From Chrysomallon squamiferum (Eukaryota > Mollusca > Gastropoda > Neomphalida > Peltospiridae): 64,000 nucleotides of DNA. The number at the start of each line of letters is the position of its first letter. The stretch's first letter is position 1. Positions 36,359 to 51,900 of the stretch are shown one piece after another. The translations under genes and the position numbers were made by a program. The DNA lies in contig CM022668.1 in NCBI GenBank assembly GCA_012295275.1, positions 2,193,989 to 2,257,988 on the forward strand. Direction: 5' to 3'. The notes below the pieces were generated by a model that worked only from the letters and a program-made list of their open reading frames with translations, was not told where the DNA came from and ran no database searches.

Positions 36359-38650
36359 ATTTAAAATATAAAATGTTTTTCACAGTTCTGATTATAATTT
36401 ATTTTCTTTATTACATATTTTTACAAACTGAATTATGTATCTTAACTAATGCTGATTATAATTTTCTTTAACTTTTTTACATTTCTATTGTTTAGATTGT
36501 TTGTTTGTTTGTTTGTTTTGTTATTATTATTCATTTACTATATTTCACATTTTTAAGCTACTTGCTGATTTATCTTTGTTTTAAAACATCCATCAAGCAA
36601 AAATGCAAGTATCAATAATATTATTTCTGTTTTTCATTTGCTGAATGAAAATGTGTGTGTGTGTTCTGCTAAATGATAAAAACCAAAACAATTACAGAAT
36701 TTTATCACATGATCAGAAAAGAGAAAAATAAAAATGTACAGTAATATAGTTTCATAAAGATTATCTATGCAAAAAACCCCAACTAACATTGAGAGAATAT
36801 TTTTCTCTGGGTATATGTGAATTAATTTAAAAAAAAAAAAAATAATTAAAAATAAAATTAAAAGAATGAATTACTGAACCAGTCAGATTTGAACCAATAT
36901 ACTATAAAAATTAAATATTTAAAAAATATATATAAATACAAAATAAAATAACATAAAATAAAATTTCCTTTACAGAACACATTTGTTTGTTACATGTACT
37001 TGTAAAACAAATTCTGAAAACACTAAAACAAGAAATTTTCTTCTTTACTTTGATAAATACATGATGCATTAGAAAAAATAATGTTTAAAAAATAATTATA
37101 AATAATTATGTGAAACAGTTCACTTTGTTTAGATAATTTACTTCTGTTACTGGTTTGTTAATACATAAAATATTATGAGTTTTAGCTTAGTTTTGAAGAC
37201 ATTGTTTAAAACTTCTTGGTAAATGCTGTGCTGCAAGTAAGTTCAAATCATACAGGAAATAAAAAGAACCAGTGGAAAGTTCTGTACTGACATTTTTACA
37301 GCATACCCTGATAAAAATAACCAGAAAATAACATGACAGTAAACTGGAGGCTGATTTAGAAATAAAAGTATTTTGTTAAGTTCACCTGATCTCTGAAACA
37401 ATTACTAGCTTTTTTGATACACTCAAAAATAGTCTACATTTATCTTATTTCTTGTCAGGAAAATTCTGTAATACTATCATAAATATGTAAAATTCTCATT
37501 TAAAATCTATATATTTTTTTTTTTTTTCTTATTTTTACTTTAATTATATTACAAAGAATTCTCCCAAAGAATTACATGATTTTATAATATCCTAATGTGT
37601 CAGACATGAAGCAGTTTATCAAAGTTTCAAAAATCAGACATTAGAAAGTTGTCATTAAAAGCACTGACTTGCATCAACAGAGTTTTTATAAGCAAGCCTA
37701 CAAAGACATAAATTATTTTACACTAAAAATAAGTTAAACGTTAGAACTAAAACATTTGTTTTAAATAAGAGAGATCTGGTTGATTGTCTAGTGTGATATA
37801 AATAGTTTTGTACAAGTGTTATATATCTCATATATTATATATCTTATATGTCTCTATATTACAGTGTTTTATATATAACAGATTGGTTCTTTGTTTTGTA
37901 AGTGAAAATAAATCATTTGTTAAATGTGGGGTAAAAAGACAGGAATTAAAATTATTGTGAAAAAATTTGGCTGTGCAAATTATTTGATACTTTAAAAAAA
38001 AATAAAAAAAAAAAAATATTAACTATTCTTTTCATTGCTATTATTTTTTAATCAGAAGTTGAATTTGAAATAAAAATTTAAAAAAAACTATTTCATCAAA
38101 ATGTTTTAAATATAATTTTTATAGTAACAAACTTGGATTTGAAATAATTAATAAAAAATAAAAAAAAAAACCCCACTTCATAGCCTTTACATTAATTGAT
38201 CCAGTTACTGAATTACTTAACATCTAGTTATCAATAGTTATACAGTTTATGTTATTTGTGTTTACTTGTATATGTTTATGTTTACAAGAGGCTTCATCTG
38301 AAATCAAGTCTTCAACAGTGGAGACTTGATCCTGCTTCTCATTTCATCTGCCATGTGTCACTTCAGTCTGTACTGACATCTTGGTGACATGTGACACCAG
38401 TGACATATGACAGTCATCTCTACAAATCAAATACTCCAACAGGTACTAACTGATACAAAGACAAAATTAGATATGTCTGTTTAAAAGCTGGTAGAATGTA
38501 GACAAAGGTGAAAGAAATTAGAATATATAATTTTAAAAATTTTAAATAAATAAATAAATAAAAAGACTTCACATAGGACACAGGAAATGTGTGAAACTGA
38601 AGAGATTTGTTGAACAAGAAACAAAACTTACTACAGAGGAATGCATGCAT

Positions 38651-38658
38651 ATTATTAC

Positions 38659-38730
<72 letters not shown>
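38651..38730. repeat. (TTA)n microsatellite
   Basis: Near-perfect trinucleotide run of about 80 bp in the MAP3K 3' flank. Confidence 0.95.
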
Positions 38731-40950
38731 ACTTTTAAACAGTACAGCTGTATAAATTTGAGACAATTTCACTTTTAACACCTGTATTTTTATTAACACA
38801 GATGATTCTAATAAAGGTATTTCATTACACCTGAAACAAAGAGACTTCTCATTAATAGACAAAAACCCTGTTTGGTCATTTGTAAAACTTGAAAGTCCAC
38901 ACTTACATTCATTCAACATTTAACTCTACAATATTTTTTTATATTTTTTTTTTTATTTTAAAAATTCAGTTTTTAAAATTAGATTTAAAAAAAAATAATG
39001 AAATCTGAGTTCACTCTAAATTATGATATTTGTTGAAAGTTTTAAAAATTCAGTTAAATTTTTATATAATTCATATTTGGAATATTTTGTTGTACTGAAG
39101 ATAACAAATTCTTTCTGTTCTTTCAAGTTTTACAAACTAGACCAATTATTTATTTTTATTTTCATAAAAAAAGTTTTATGAACAAATCTTTGGATTTCAG
39201 TTGTCTCTGATATTTCGTAAAGTTTTTTTCTCTGAAATCAGTTTCTTCAAAATCTTTTGTTTATTCTTAATGTGTGCTCTGCAATGCTGTTTCATAGTCA
39301 GCTGAACAATGTTTCATAGTCATTTGCATCCAATCTAACAACTGTGTCTTGTTAGTTTTATTTTTTTCAAAAGGAAACTGGAGTATTATTCATAAAGTAT
39401 TTTTTCTGTAATGAAAAATGACATTTTTATAGAAGTTGTATACTTGAAGTTTGAAACTCATGAAGTTTTCTGTGCATGAAATGAGTTTATTCATGAAATT
39501 AACCTCAGCTATGAAATTCCTGAAGTCATTTTGTTCTTGAAGTAAAATGAGTTTTCTTCTCCATATTCCTGAAGTTATTAAACTCGAGTTTGTGATTCAT
39601 GAAGTTCTTTTGTTCTGTAAGTGAAATGAGTTTATTCATGAATTTGTCGGTTACTGTTCATGATCTAAGTTCTATATGTAATGTGCAGTTCATGAAATCT
39701 GTCAATATTTTCCAACTAGAATGTAAAAATGTTGATTATTTGGTTTTTATTATTAATCTTTTTTTTTATGTTAACAAAAACCAGATGGCTTTATCAGGAT
39801 TATCTCCAGCCAGCAATAATCTCATAATTTTACTTTTCTTATTCAGAAATCTTCTTGTACATTCTTTAAATTTTTAAATTCAATTTTCGTCATTTGTAAA
39901 ATTTTGGTTTCCTGAATTTTTCTGTACCCTTCATGTTTTCATTTTCATTTTAATTTTCTTTATTTGCAATTTCATGAATTCTTTTGTACTTTAAAAAAAA
40001 ATTCATTTCATTCTCTTGATTTGCATTACCTAGATTTCATGAATTCTTCTTTTGTTCTCAAAATGTTTTCAATTCATTTTCTTGATACTCAATTTCTTGA
40101 TTTCCAGAATTCTTTTTTTGTTCTGAAAATTAGTTTTTAATTCATTTTCATGATTTGCAAAATCTCAATTCCCTGAATTCTACTCTATCCTCAAAACGTT
40201 TCGAATTCATTATCTTGATTTGCAACATCTAGATTTCCTGAATTTGTCTTGTAAGTTATTCATGAACTCTGTAATATCTGTTAAACTCAGGAACGTGTAA
40301 AATCCAGTATAAAAGTCTCTCTAGCTGCCAGCAGCCATTCCTGTACACTTTCATTACTTGCATAGATTTCTTTTTTTCCATGAATTAATAAAAAAAAAAC
40401 AATTCAGATTAATCCAATAACTACGAATGGAAGAATATATTAAGATTTATATACACTTGTAAACACAGAACATTTCTAAAACTTAGTCGTGAAGGTATTT
40501 TTAAAATTATTTTAACGTGGTTTGTTCTCAGCTTTGATCTTTGTATATACCTAGTTATCTTCTCTTGATTATAACTCTCTTTTTGGAAGTCCATTTTGTC
40601 TAGAAGTGTGCATGATGTCGTGCATGGACCCAGTGACTGGGTGGAGAATGGCAATGTTTGATGTTCTGGTGGGTAGAAAATCTCTGCATAGAAAGTGGAG
40701 ATACATAATTAAAAAAAAACAAATCCTGTTTCGGTTAAATTACACTTTTCACAAAACAATCCTGATATTAAAACATCGAATCCATAAACCTGAAAGTTTC
40801 AGATGAAATTCCATTTGTGAAGTTGTAACTACACTTCTTTTCAATATTCTTCATTTTTTTTTTTTTTTTTTTTTTTTTAAACACTCTTTTCTTTATGAAA
40901 TCCTCATTCGACATTTTATGCATTCCAACTTTTACACAAACTGTTGTCAG

Positions 40951-43900
40951 TTAGCTGTTGACAAATCGGTGGCGCAGCAGGTCCTCGGCTGACGGTCTTT
41001 CCTGACAAGTCTTTTGAAACGTCAAAGTCAAAAAGTCTTTGCAAGACTGAGAAATATCGGGGGGAAGAGTGTACTTAGGAGTTTTGCACGTCGCAATTTG
41101 AAACATGGCAGCAAACGCTTCATACTCAGCGAACGGAGGCTTCTTTGTGAGCATTTCAACAACTGTACAGCCAACACTCCTGTAAGACAAACAAAACAGT
41201 TTACTGGTTGTAACACCAAATAAAACAACTCATAGAGGTACAGACAGACAGGCAGTGAGACAGACAGATTAATGGATAGATAGATAGAAAGACAGGTTAT
41301 ATAAGATTAGATTAGACAGATAGATAGAGAGATAGACAATTACAACTTCTACTACAACTATTAGTATTACAAATACTACTGCTGATACTACTATTACAAT
41401 CACTACTTCCATCATTGTTACTACTGCTACAACTACAACAACATAATATTACAGTTACTACTGTTATTATTACTACTACTAGAAGTTATGATTTTTATTA
41501 TACATTTGTAATCTGAAACATCCTCTTTCATTATTAGTCATCAGTATCCTTAAATTCCATGAAAAAAAACAAAAACCTTATCACATACATCATCATCATT
41601 AACTGTTTCATAATATATCCATCATCATCATCATCATCAACTGTTTCATAATATATCCATCATCATAATTAACTGTTTCATAATATATCCATCATCATCA
41701 TCATCATTACTGTTTCATAAATATATCACTGTCACCAGTGTTTTCACAACTATATAATGATGATGATGCTGACAGACAGCACATACCAGACATCAGCTTT
41801 CCTGCCGTAGCCCTCCCCGTTGATGACCTCGGGGGCCATCCAGTGAGGTGTGCCCACTGCAGTCTTCAGGTTCGTAGCGCTGCAAATTGTCTGAAGTCTT
41901 TTACTAGCACCAAAGTCTCCTAACTTCACATTCCCCTGCAGATCTCGCAGCACATTGGCAGCTGTGAAATACACACAAATATACAACACCCATATATTAA
42001 AATATACAACACACATATATTAAAATATATAACACCTAGTTAAAAATATTAAAATATATAACACCTAGTTAAATATGTTAAAATATATAACACACATATA
42101 TTAAAATATATGACACCTAGTTAAATATGTTAAAATATACAACACCTAGTTAAATATATTAAAATATATAACACCTAGTTAAATATATTAAAATATAAAA
42201 CACCTAGTTATATATATTAAAATATATTAAAATATATAACACCTATATATTAAAACATATAACACCTAGTTAAATATATTAAAATATATTAAAATATATA
42301 ACACCTAGTTAAATACATTAAAATATATACCACCTAGTTAAGTAGATTAAACTATATAACACCTTTATATTAAACTATATAACACCTAATTAAATAGATG
42401 AAAATATATAACACCTAGTTAAATACATTAAAATATACAACACCCAGTCAAATGTGTGTGTGTGTGTGTATTATTTTACTTTCTACCATATTTTTAAAAG
42501 TAATTCTTTAACATGTATTTTATCTTTAACACACACACACACATATAAAACTTTACTGTGATACTGGAAATATAGAATGTCTCACCTTTGATGTCTCTGT
42601 GAACAATGACGTTCATGTGAAGATAAGCCAAACCTTCCAACATCTGTCTGGTGTATTTCTTTGTCAAGTTCTCCTTCAAAGCACCATACTGGTTAATATG
42701 ATCCTTTACTGAACCCTGGAAATAAAAACATGTATTTACAGATAAACATAAATCTCACTTACTCCAAGCTTCAGTAGTTCTATCAGTACAGACAATAACA
42801 CTGTCTGGTTATTAAATCAGATATCTCTCTGTATCAGACACTATAAATAACTTACACCGGGCATTAGTTCTATGAATATAGACAATAACACTGTCTGGTT
42901 ATTAAATCAGATATATCTCTCTACCAGATACTATAAATAACTTACACCATTAGTTCTATGAATATAGACAATAACACTGGTTATTAAATCAGATATCTCT
43001 CTGTATCAGACACTATAAATAACTTACACCGGGCATTAGTTCTATGAATATAGACAATAACACTGTCTGGTTATTAAATCAGATATCTCTCTGTATCAGA
43101 TACTATAAATAACTTACACCGGGCATTAGTTCTATGAATATAGACAGGACTCTGTTGTCTTGCTGACAGCCAAAGTACTGTACAATTCTCTCGTGTTGAA
43201 AATTCTTCAGCAGCTGAAGTTCATTCTCCAGAGCTCTCACCTCCTGTTTTAAATTCACAAAGTAATGTTGTTAGTTCACACAGTAATCATGTTTGTTTAC
43301 AAAGTAATATTTCTTAATTTACAAGTAATGTTGTTAGTTCCCACAGTAATATTCAAAACTATAAACTAATATTTTTACATTCACAAAGCAATATTTCAGT
43401 TATTACAAATTTATATTTGATATTCATAACACTGGTATTATAAATTCATAAAGTAGTATCGTAAATTCATAAAGTAATAATTTAAATTCATACAGTAATA
43501 AACATAGTTGTCTAGCTTTATAAAAGTAGTATTTGATATTTATAGAGTAAATATTTACAGTTCACAAAGTAAATAATTTAGTTCACAGGGTCTATGTTTA
43601 TAGTTCACAAAGTAAATAATTTAGTTCACAGAGTATATGTTTATAGTTCAGAAATTAAATAATTTAGTTCACAGGTATATGTTTATAGTTCACAAAGTAA
43701 ATAATTTAGTTCACAGAGTATATGTTTATAGTTCACAAAGTAAATGTTTCAGTTCAAACCTTTGATGTTTCAGCATTCAGGTCTCCCAGTTGAACTTGTT
43801 TCACTGCCAGCTCCACCCCCGAGTCCACATCATAACAGATAAACACCTCCCCAAACGCACCCACGCCCAGTTGCTTCCCCTTCTTCCAGTTGATAGGACA

Positions 43901-44015
43901 CCGGGGAGCTGGAGAAACATAAAAACTTTTAAATATTTTCAAATTTAAATACAGTGATGTGATCAAACAATATAAATCAGTTTTTAGACGAGAGAAGGTA
44001 ACATTAAATATATAC

Positions 44016-44083
<68 letters not shown>

Positions 44084-44636
44084 ATAAAAAAAAAGAGAAA
44101 GTACAAGAAAAGGAAAGCTAGAGATAAAGACAGTTACATAAAGAGAGACACTCAGAAAGACAGAGAGAGAGAGAGAGAGAGAGAGTCACTCATGTTTGCA
44201 GAGAGAGAGAGAAACCAACAGACATATCAGTAGACTACACACATAAACTCACATTTAACAGTAAACTGACATTCATATATCTAAACAGACCCACACACAC
44301 ACACTGAGAGACAAACACACACAATCACAAACACACAGACAAACACAGCAACACACAGAGAGACACACACACAGACAATCACACTTAAACCTGTTTTAAC
44401 GTCACGTATAATCGTACATTTTGAGAACTGTAGACTTGTTATGCTGTACATGGAGGGTGAGTCCATGTCGTTGGCATCAGCAAGAAGGCCGCTGCTGCTG
44501 CTGCTGCAGGTGCTGGGTGAGTCAGCGGAGCCGCGTGAGCTGAACGACCTCACCGACACGTTCTCCTGCTCAAAGCGGCGGATTGCTGAGCGTGGAAACG
44601 TCTGGTGACCTAAACACAACAAAAACGTTAACAGTA

Positions 44637-44718
<82 letters not shown>

Positions 44719-44977
44719 TTGTATGTGTTTGTATGTGCATGTGTACATGTGTATGTGTGCATGAGTATGTGTGTGTGTATGTGTGTCTGCATGTGTATGT
44801 ATGTGTGCATGTGTATGTGTTTGTATGTGTGTATGCATTCTATATCAGTAATTATTATAACCTGCTTTTTCTAAATTGTTGTTGTATTGTTGTTATTGTG
44901 GCCTTTATTATTTGTTATACTACTACTGCTATTTCTTCCAATTACTATAACTATTGTATTATTATTATTATTATTAT

Positions 44978-45031
<54 letters not shown>

Positions 45032-45178
45032 AATAACACTGTTTGTTGTTGTTGATGTTGTTTTACCTGTTCTTTCGTTTTCTACATGTGGATGGCTGAC
45101 TGGATCAAATCCACGAGGAAAAGTTCCAAATGTTCTCCTGGCTGGAAACAAAAATTTTATCAGTTTTAATAGTAATGT

Positions 45179-45227
<49 letters not shown>

Positions 45228-48200
45228 TCTGTGTGTGTGTGTGTGTGTGTCTGTGTGTGTGTGTCTGTGTGTGTGTGTCTGTGTGTGTGTGTGTGTCTCT
45301 GTGTGTGTCTCTGTGTGTGTCTGTGTGTGTGTCTGTGTGTGTGTGTGTCTGTATGTCTCTGTGTGTGTGTCAGTGTGTGTGTCTGTGTCTGTGTGTCTGT
45401 GTGTGTGTCTGTGTGTGTGTGTGTGTGTCTGTGTGTGTGTCTGTGTGTGTGTATGTCTGTGTGTGTGTGTCTGTGTGTGTGTGTCTGTGTGTGCATGAGT
45501 CATTTCAAATTACTTAACAAATGTAGTGAAAAGACAGACAGACAGACAGATAAATAGATAAATGCAGAGACACACCTATATTTATATTTATGGCACTAAT
45601 TTGTTTACAAACTGCTACTTTTAAAAAAATAAAAAGAGTTATTACTTTTTACCTCACAACTTTAACAGTTCATACAAAGGGACATAACTACATGTAAGTG
45701 TTTATTTACCATGAGGATCATCGTCTTTGGCACCGTCAGACAGAACACTACGTCGTGAGTCACGTCGGCCTCGCATCGGGTACGTCTCATTGCTGCTACA
45801 ACAACAACATTTCACTTTCACGTAAACAAATCTTAATACAAACATTTCACTTTCACGTAAACAAATCTTAATACAAACATTTCACTTTCACGTAAACAAA
45901 TCTTAATACAAACATTTCACTTTCACGTAAACAAATCTTAATTTATACAAACATTTCACTTTCACGTAAACAAATCTTAATTTATACAAACATTTCACTT
46001 TCACGTAAACAAATCTTAATTTATACAAACATTTCACTTTCATACATGTAAACAAATATTAATTTATACACACATTTCACTTTCATACATGTAAATAAAT
46101 CTTAATTTATACAAAAATTTCACTTTCATATATGTAAATAAATGACAAATCTTAATTTATACAAACTGCCAATTAACACAATTTCTTTTAACTGTCAGTT
46201 ATTTTTGGTATAATTGTTTAGTTTAAGAGTAAACATCAAAAGAATTTTTTTTTTAGACACTTGTCCCTATATTTTTCTTTCTATTAAAAAAAATAAATAA
46301 ATAAATAAAATACTTCATAATAATAATCATCATCATCGTAATAATAAATAAATAAATAAATAATAATAATGAAAATATTCCTGTAATTGCCACAATTCAA
46401 GTCAGACATAAATCTTGCTGATGAAATTAAATTGTTTTATACGTAACAAACCAAAACAGAATTTAAAAAAAAAAAAAGTGTGTATTTGTCTGTCTGTATG
46501 TTTACCTGATAAATGTGTAATTTATTTCTTAGTTTTTCACACACAAAAAATGAACTTTGCTGTTATGCAGTTGGTTAAGGGGAGATAATTGAGAAAGGGA
46601 GGTAATTCATACTTACTGTCCGCTAATGTAACTACTGTCAATGGATGATAAACTGTCAAGGGAGTCATGACTGGAAAATGCATTCTGAAAAAATACATGC
46701 AAATATTTTAATTTAAAAATAAAATATTTTTTACACATTTTGTGTGCATATTGTGTGTTTGTGTATCAGTAGATGCACAGCTCATGCACATGTGTTTGTG
46801 TGCAGGTACATGCATGTGCACTTTGAGGTAAAACTTTAAAAACAAAACAGGCAACATTTTGTTTCCGCTTTTTAACAATTATCGTTAATTCTTTTAATGA
46901 TGTATAAAAAAATAAATAAAACCATGTTCAATTTTTCTTGCACATAAAACAGACGTGTACAATGCATGAGAGAGAGAAGAGAGAAAGAAGAAGAAATAAG
47001 AAGGACATGCCAGCTAGCCTGAGGTAATGTCCCTGATCAGTGAAGCGTTTCGAGTGTTTGTTTAAACCAAGTTATTCCACTGACTGATTCCAACGAATTC
47101 CTCACACACAAAAACATCATTGTTCACACTGAAATAACATCTACAACTACAACAGCAGCATTGACATGCACCATACTGTGCTTTGTCATTCTGTCCAGAC
47201 ATGCAGTGAACAATAAAAAAGAGGAATCTATTATTGCTATGTAAGCAAAACCAGATGGGTTTAAGTGAGGTGTACAGGACTCAAACACAGTGATTCACAT
47301 AACAGTTTTACCTAAAAACACTTTTAACAGTTCATTAAAATTAAGAGAAAACAGCAAAGGGACACAACTATGTGGAAATATTTGCTGTAGGGGACATTTT
47401 AATATGAAAGTCTTTCATACCATCTTTGTTATTTCACTGACAATTAAAACTGTGTATTTTTGTTCCTTGTTAATTAACTGTTATCTTTGTCTTATATTAA
47501 CACACTGTGACAATACTGACATTCTGAAGTATTTGTCCAGGATAGGCGTATTTAAAAGAGGATAATCTTTGTGAAGAAATAACTGTATATAATAAATATG
47601 TATATGACAGGCTGTTCTTTTTAATTAGCAGAAAGGGATTTTTATAAGTATCTTCCCATGAACAGCAAAACATATAACCAAAGCCTTTGATAAACCAAAT
47701 GTGTAGTTAGATTGGGAGATAATTCAAAGACCACACTGGGCAGGTTTGTTTGTGTATCAAACAAATCAACAAGATGGGTTAGATTGGGAGATAATTCAAA
47801 GACCACACTTTGTTTGATTGTGTATCAAACAAATCAACAAGATGGGTTAGATTGGGAGATAATTCAAAGACCACACTTAGAATGTTTGATTGTGTATTAA
47901 ACAAATCAACAAGATGGGTTAGATTGGGAGATAATTCAAAGACCACACTGGGAAGGTTTGATTGTGTATTAAACAAATCAACAAGATGGGTTAGATTGGG
48001 AGATAATTCAAAGATCACACTGAGAATACTTCAAGATTTAGCAAATAATAATGATATGAATGATGAACAAAGAATTAACTGAATAAATAAGACAAAGTAA
48101 CACTGAACTAAAGACACAAATAATAATAAATAATTTAAAAAAAAAAGAAAAAAGATCAGAAATCAGCTGAGTATAGTTAACTATTGATCAGAAAAGAAAA

Positions 48201-48281
48201 ACCTGAACTACAGGAGTAATAAACACAAAAAACAATCTAAAATAAAAAAACAAAACCTGAATATAATGATACAATGGCAGT

Positions 48282-48317
<36 letters not shown>

Positions 48318-48727
48318 CTGCTCCATAAAACATTTCTAAGTAAAGCAAGATAAAGGAATTCAAAGAGGCTATGTATCAAATTTAAACTTGTGTAACCTTC
48401 ATGAAATACTAAACTACAGAATAACATATAAAGAAGTATACAAACATTCTTCAAGTCTTGTAACGATATTTGTTGTGTGATGAATGCAAGATTTATTGTT
48501 AACAGTAAAGAATAATTTATCTCAAAAAGATTTTAATATTCTTATGAAATTATTTTAAAAGATTAAAAAATTATTTTTTTTAAACAAATGTGAGCAATTT
48601 TAAAGTGAAAAATTCTAGAGATTTTTGAGAGAAAAATACAGAAAAAAGAGACAAGAGAAAGGGATGGAAATACAGAGTTAAAAGAGAGAGAGAAAGAATG
48701 AGAGGAGTAAGGGAGAAAGAAAAGACA

Positions 48728-48784
<57 letters not shown>

Positions 48785-48837
48785 ACAGTTAAAAGAGAGA
48801 GAGAAAGAATGAGAGGAGTAAGGGAGAAAAAAAAGAC

Positions 48838-48915
<78 letters not shown>

Positions 48916-51900
48916 AAAAAGTACTTACATTATTGTGACCTGGCTCTGGAATGAACTGACCTTGACCTAATGAACTATGTGAACTGCTCCGACTAAAATG
49001 GCGGTCATGAGGGGGTAAGGAACCTGGGGGAGGGCTGGGGGAGCTTCTCACCTGAAAACAAATAATAGACAGTTACATTTATAACTGAAACGTCTGGACT
49101 GAACCTCCCAGCAGCTGAAATGTTTTCTGTTCTGGGCTGTGACTGTACATTCACTCACTCCCTCACAGAATTAACAACAACAACTAACAGCTTCAGCAAC
49201 GTCTGTCTAACACAATTACAACTACTTAATTTACTGAAAATATGACCTTTACTTTTGACTAGAAGTATTCTTACATTAACACTTACATTAACACACAGAC
49301 ACACACACACACACACAGACACACACGCAGACACACAGACACACACAAACACACAGACACACAGACACACACACAGACATACAAACACACAGACACACAA
49401 TCACACAGACACACACAGTCACACACTCTCTAAGACCTAAATTTTATGTTTATTTTGTTTAATATGTTTATTTGGCCACTCAAAGAATTAGGTTAAAACT
49501 AGGAATGAGTTTTTTGTGTTTACAGTTCTGGGGGAGTTGTCAGCGTTGTTGCTGGATGGCGCTGTCTCCGATGCTGCTGCTGTTAGAAATATTCTTAAAC
49601 TGGACGTCTTCTGATTCTGATCAACAAGCTGAACTGCAGACTCCAAGTCTTTCTGACTCTTCAGTGGCATGTAGAACTGAAAATATCATCAACACATGTA
49701 GAACTGAAAATATCATGAAAATATCATCAACACATGTAGAACTGAAAATATCAATAACTGAAAATATCATCAACACATGTAGAACTGAAAATATCATCAA
49801 CACATGTAGAACTGAAAATATCAATAACTGAAAATATCATCAACACATGTAGAGCTGAAAACATCAACACATGTAGAGCTGAAAATATCATCAGCACATC
49901 TAAGACTGAAAATATCAACACATGTAAGACTGAAAATATCATCAACACATGTAGAACTGAAAATATCATCAATACATGTAGAACTGAAAATATCAACACA
50001 TGTACAACTGAAAATACTGTCAACACATGTAGAACTGAAAATATCATCAACACATCTAAGACTGAAAATATCATCAATACATGTAAAACTGAAATTATCA
50101 TCAACACATCTAAGACTGAAATTATCGTCAACACATGCAGAACTGAAAATATCATCAATACATGTAAAACTCAAATTATCATCAATACATGTAGAACTGA
50201 AATTATCATCAACACATGCAGATATCATCATAGTGTGTTATTTGTGTTTACTACATGCTGTTACCTCGCCGTTAGGAGGAGTGTAGAGGATGTTGACGTT
50301 GACGCTGTACATCTCTTTGAGTTTCCCTGTCAGAAAGTCAAACATGACCGGCCGCGGCATCTGAATCACCCTGAAACAAAACATCAAACCAATTACCTAC
50401 ACACACCTGTACACTTAGTACTTAACTAATTACCTACACACTGTCTGTATTTCACACCTGTACACTTAGTACTCTCACTTAACTAATTACCTACATACTG
50501 TCTGTATTTCACACCTGTACACTTAGTACTTAACTAATTACCTACACACTGTCTGTATTTCACACCTGTACACTTAGTCTTAACCACACCTGAATTACAC
50601 TGACACACTGTCTGTATTTCACACCTGTACACTTAGTACTATCACTTAACTAATTACCTACACACTGTCTGTATTTCACACCTGAACACTGTCTGTATTT
50701 CACACCTGAACACTGTCTGTATTTCACACCTGAACACTGTCTGTATTTCACACCTGTACACTTAGTACTCTCACTTAACTAATTACCTACACACTGTCTG
50801 TATTTCACACCTGTACACTTTGTACTCTCACTTAACTAATTACCTACACACTGTCTGTATTTCACACCTGTACACTTAGTACTCTCACTTAACTAATTAC
50901 CTACACACTGTCTGTATTTCACACCTGTACACTTAGTACTTAACTAATTAAGTACACACACGCTGTCTGTATTTCACACCTGTACACTTAGTACTTAACT
51001 AATTACCTACACACTGTCTGTATTTCACACCTGTACACTTAGTACTTCACTTAACTAATTACCTACACACTGTCTGTATTTCACACCTGTACACTTAGTA
51101 CTTAACTAATTACCTACACACTGTCTGTATTTCACACCTGTACACTGTCTGTATTTCACACCTGTACACTTACACTTAGTACTCCTACACACTGTCTAAC
51201 AACTAATTACCTACACACTGTCTGTATTTCACACCTGTACACTTTGTACTCTCACTTAACTAATTACCTACACACTGTCTGTATTTCACACCTGAACACT
51301 GTCTGTATTTCACACCTGAACACTGTCTGTATTTCACACCTGTACACTTAGTACTTAAACCAATTACCTACACACTGTCTGTATTTCACACCTGTACACT
51401 TAGTACTTTCTGTACACTTTGTAACTCAATTAATTACTTACCTACACACTGTCTGTATTTCACACCTGTACACTTAGTACTTAACCTGAATTACCTTCAC
51501 ACCTGACACTGTCTGTATTTCACACCTGTACACTTAGTACTCTCACTTAACTAATTACCTACACACTGTCTGTATTTCACACCTGTACACTTAGTACTTA
51601 ACTAATTACCTACACACTGTCTGTATTTCACACCTGTACACTGTCTGTATTTCACACCTGTATTTCACACCTGTACACTTAGTACTCTCACTTAACTAAT
51701 TACCTACACACTGTCTGTATTTCACACCTGTACACTTAGTACTTAACTAATTACCTACACACTGTCTGTATTTCACACCTGTACACTTAGTACTCTCACT
51801 TAACTAATTACCTACACACTGTCTGTATTTCACACCTGTACACTTAGTACTCTCACTTAACTAATTACCTACATACTGTCTGTATTTCACACCTGTACAC

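Larger units (their letters stand above)
30200..40950. other. AT-rich intergenic region / MAP3K 3' flank, no gene recognised
   Basis: About 10.7 kb of AT-rich sequence with poly(A)/poly(T) runs and trinucleotide tracts. The open frames in it are short and repeat-like. An AATAAA on the minus strand at 39964-39959, about 1 kb beyond the MAP3K stop, is a possible poly(A) signal. The only exon-like sequence seen is a 62-base plus-strand open segment at 34080-34140, bounded by TTTCAG and GTAAGA, which I do not consider established. Confidence 0.5.

Noticed and set aside
39599-39877. A 92-codon plus-strand frame beginning MKFFCS with a signal-like start.
   Set aside because: AT-rich sequence in the MAP3K 3' flank without supporting splice sites or family motifs; the hydrophobic composition follows from T-rich codons.
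44583-45557. A 324-codon plus-strand frame rich in Cys and Val.
   Set aside because: It is read through (GT)n and (TAG)n microsatellites in MAP3K introns and crosses MAP3K exon 9 in antisense.
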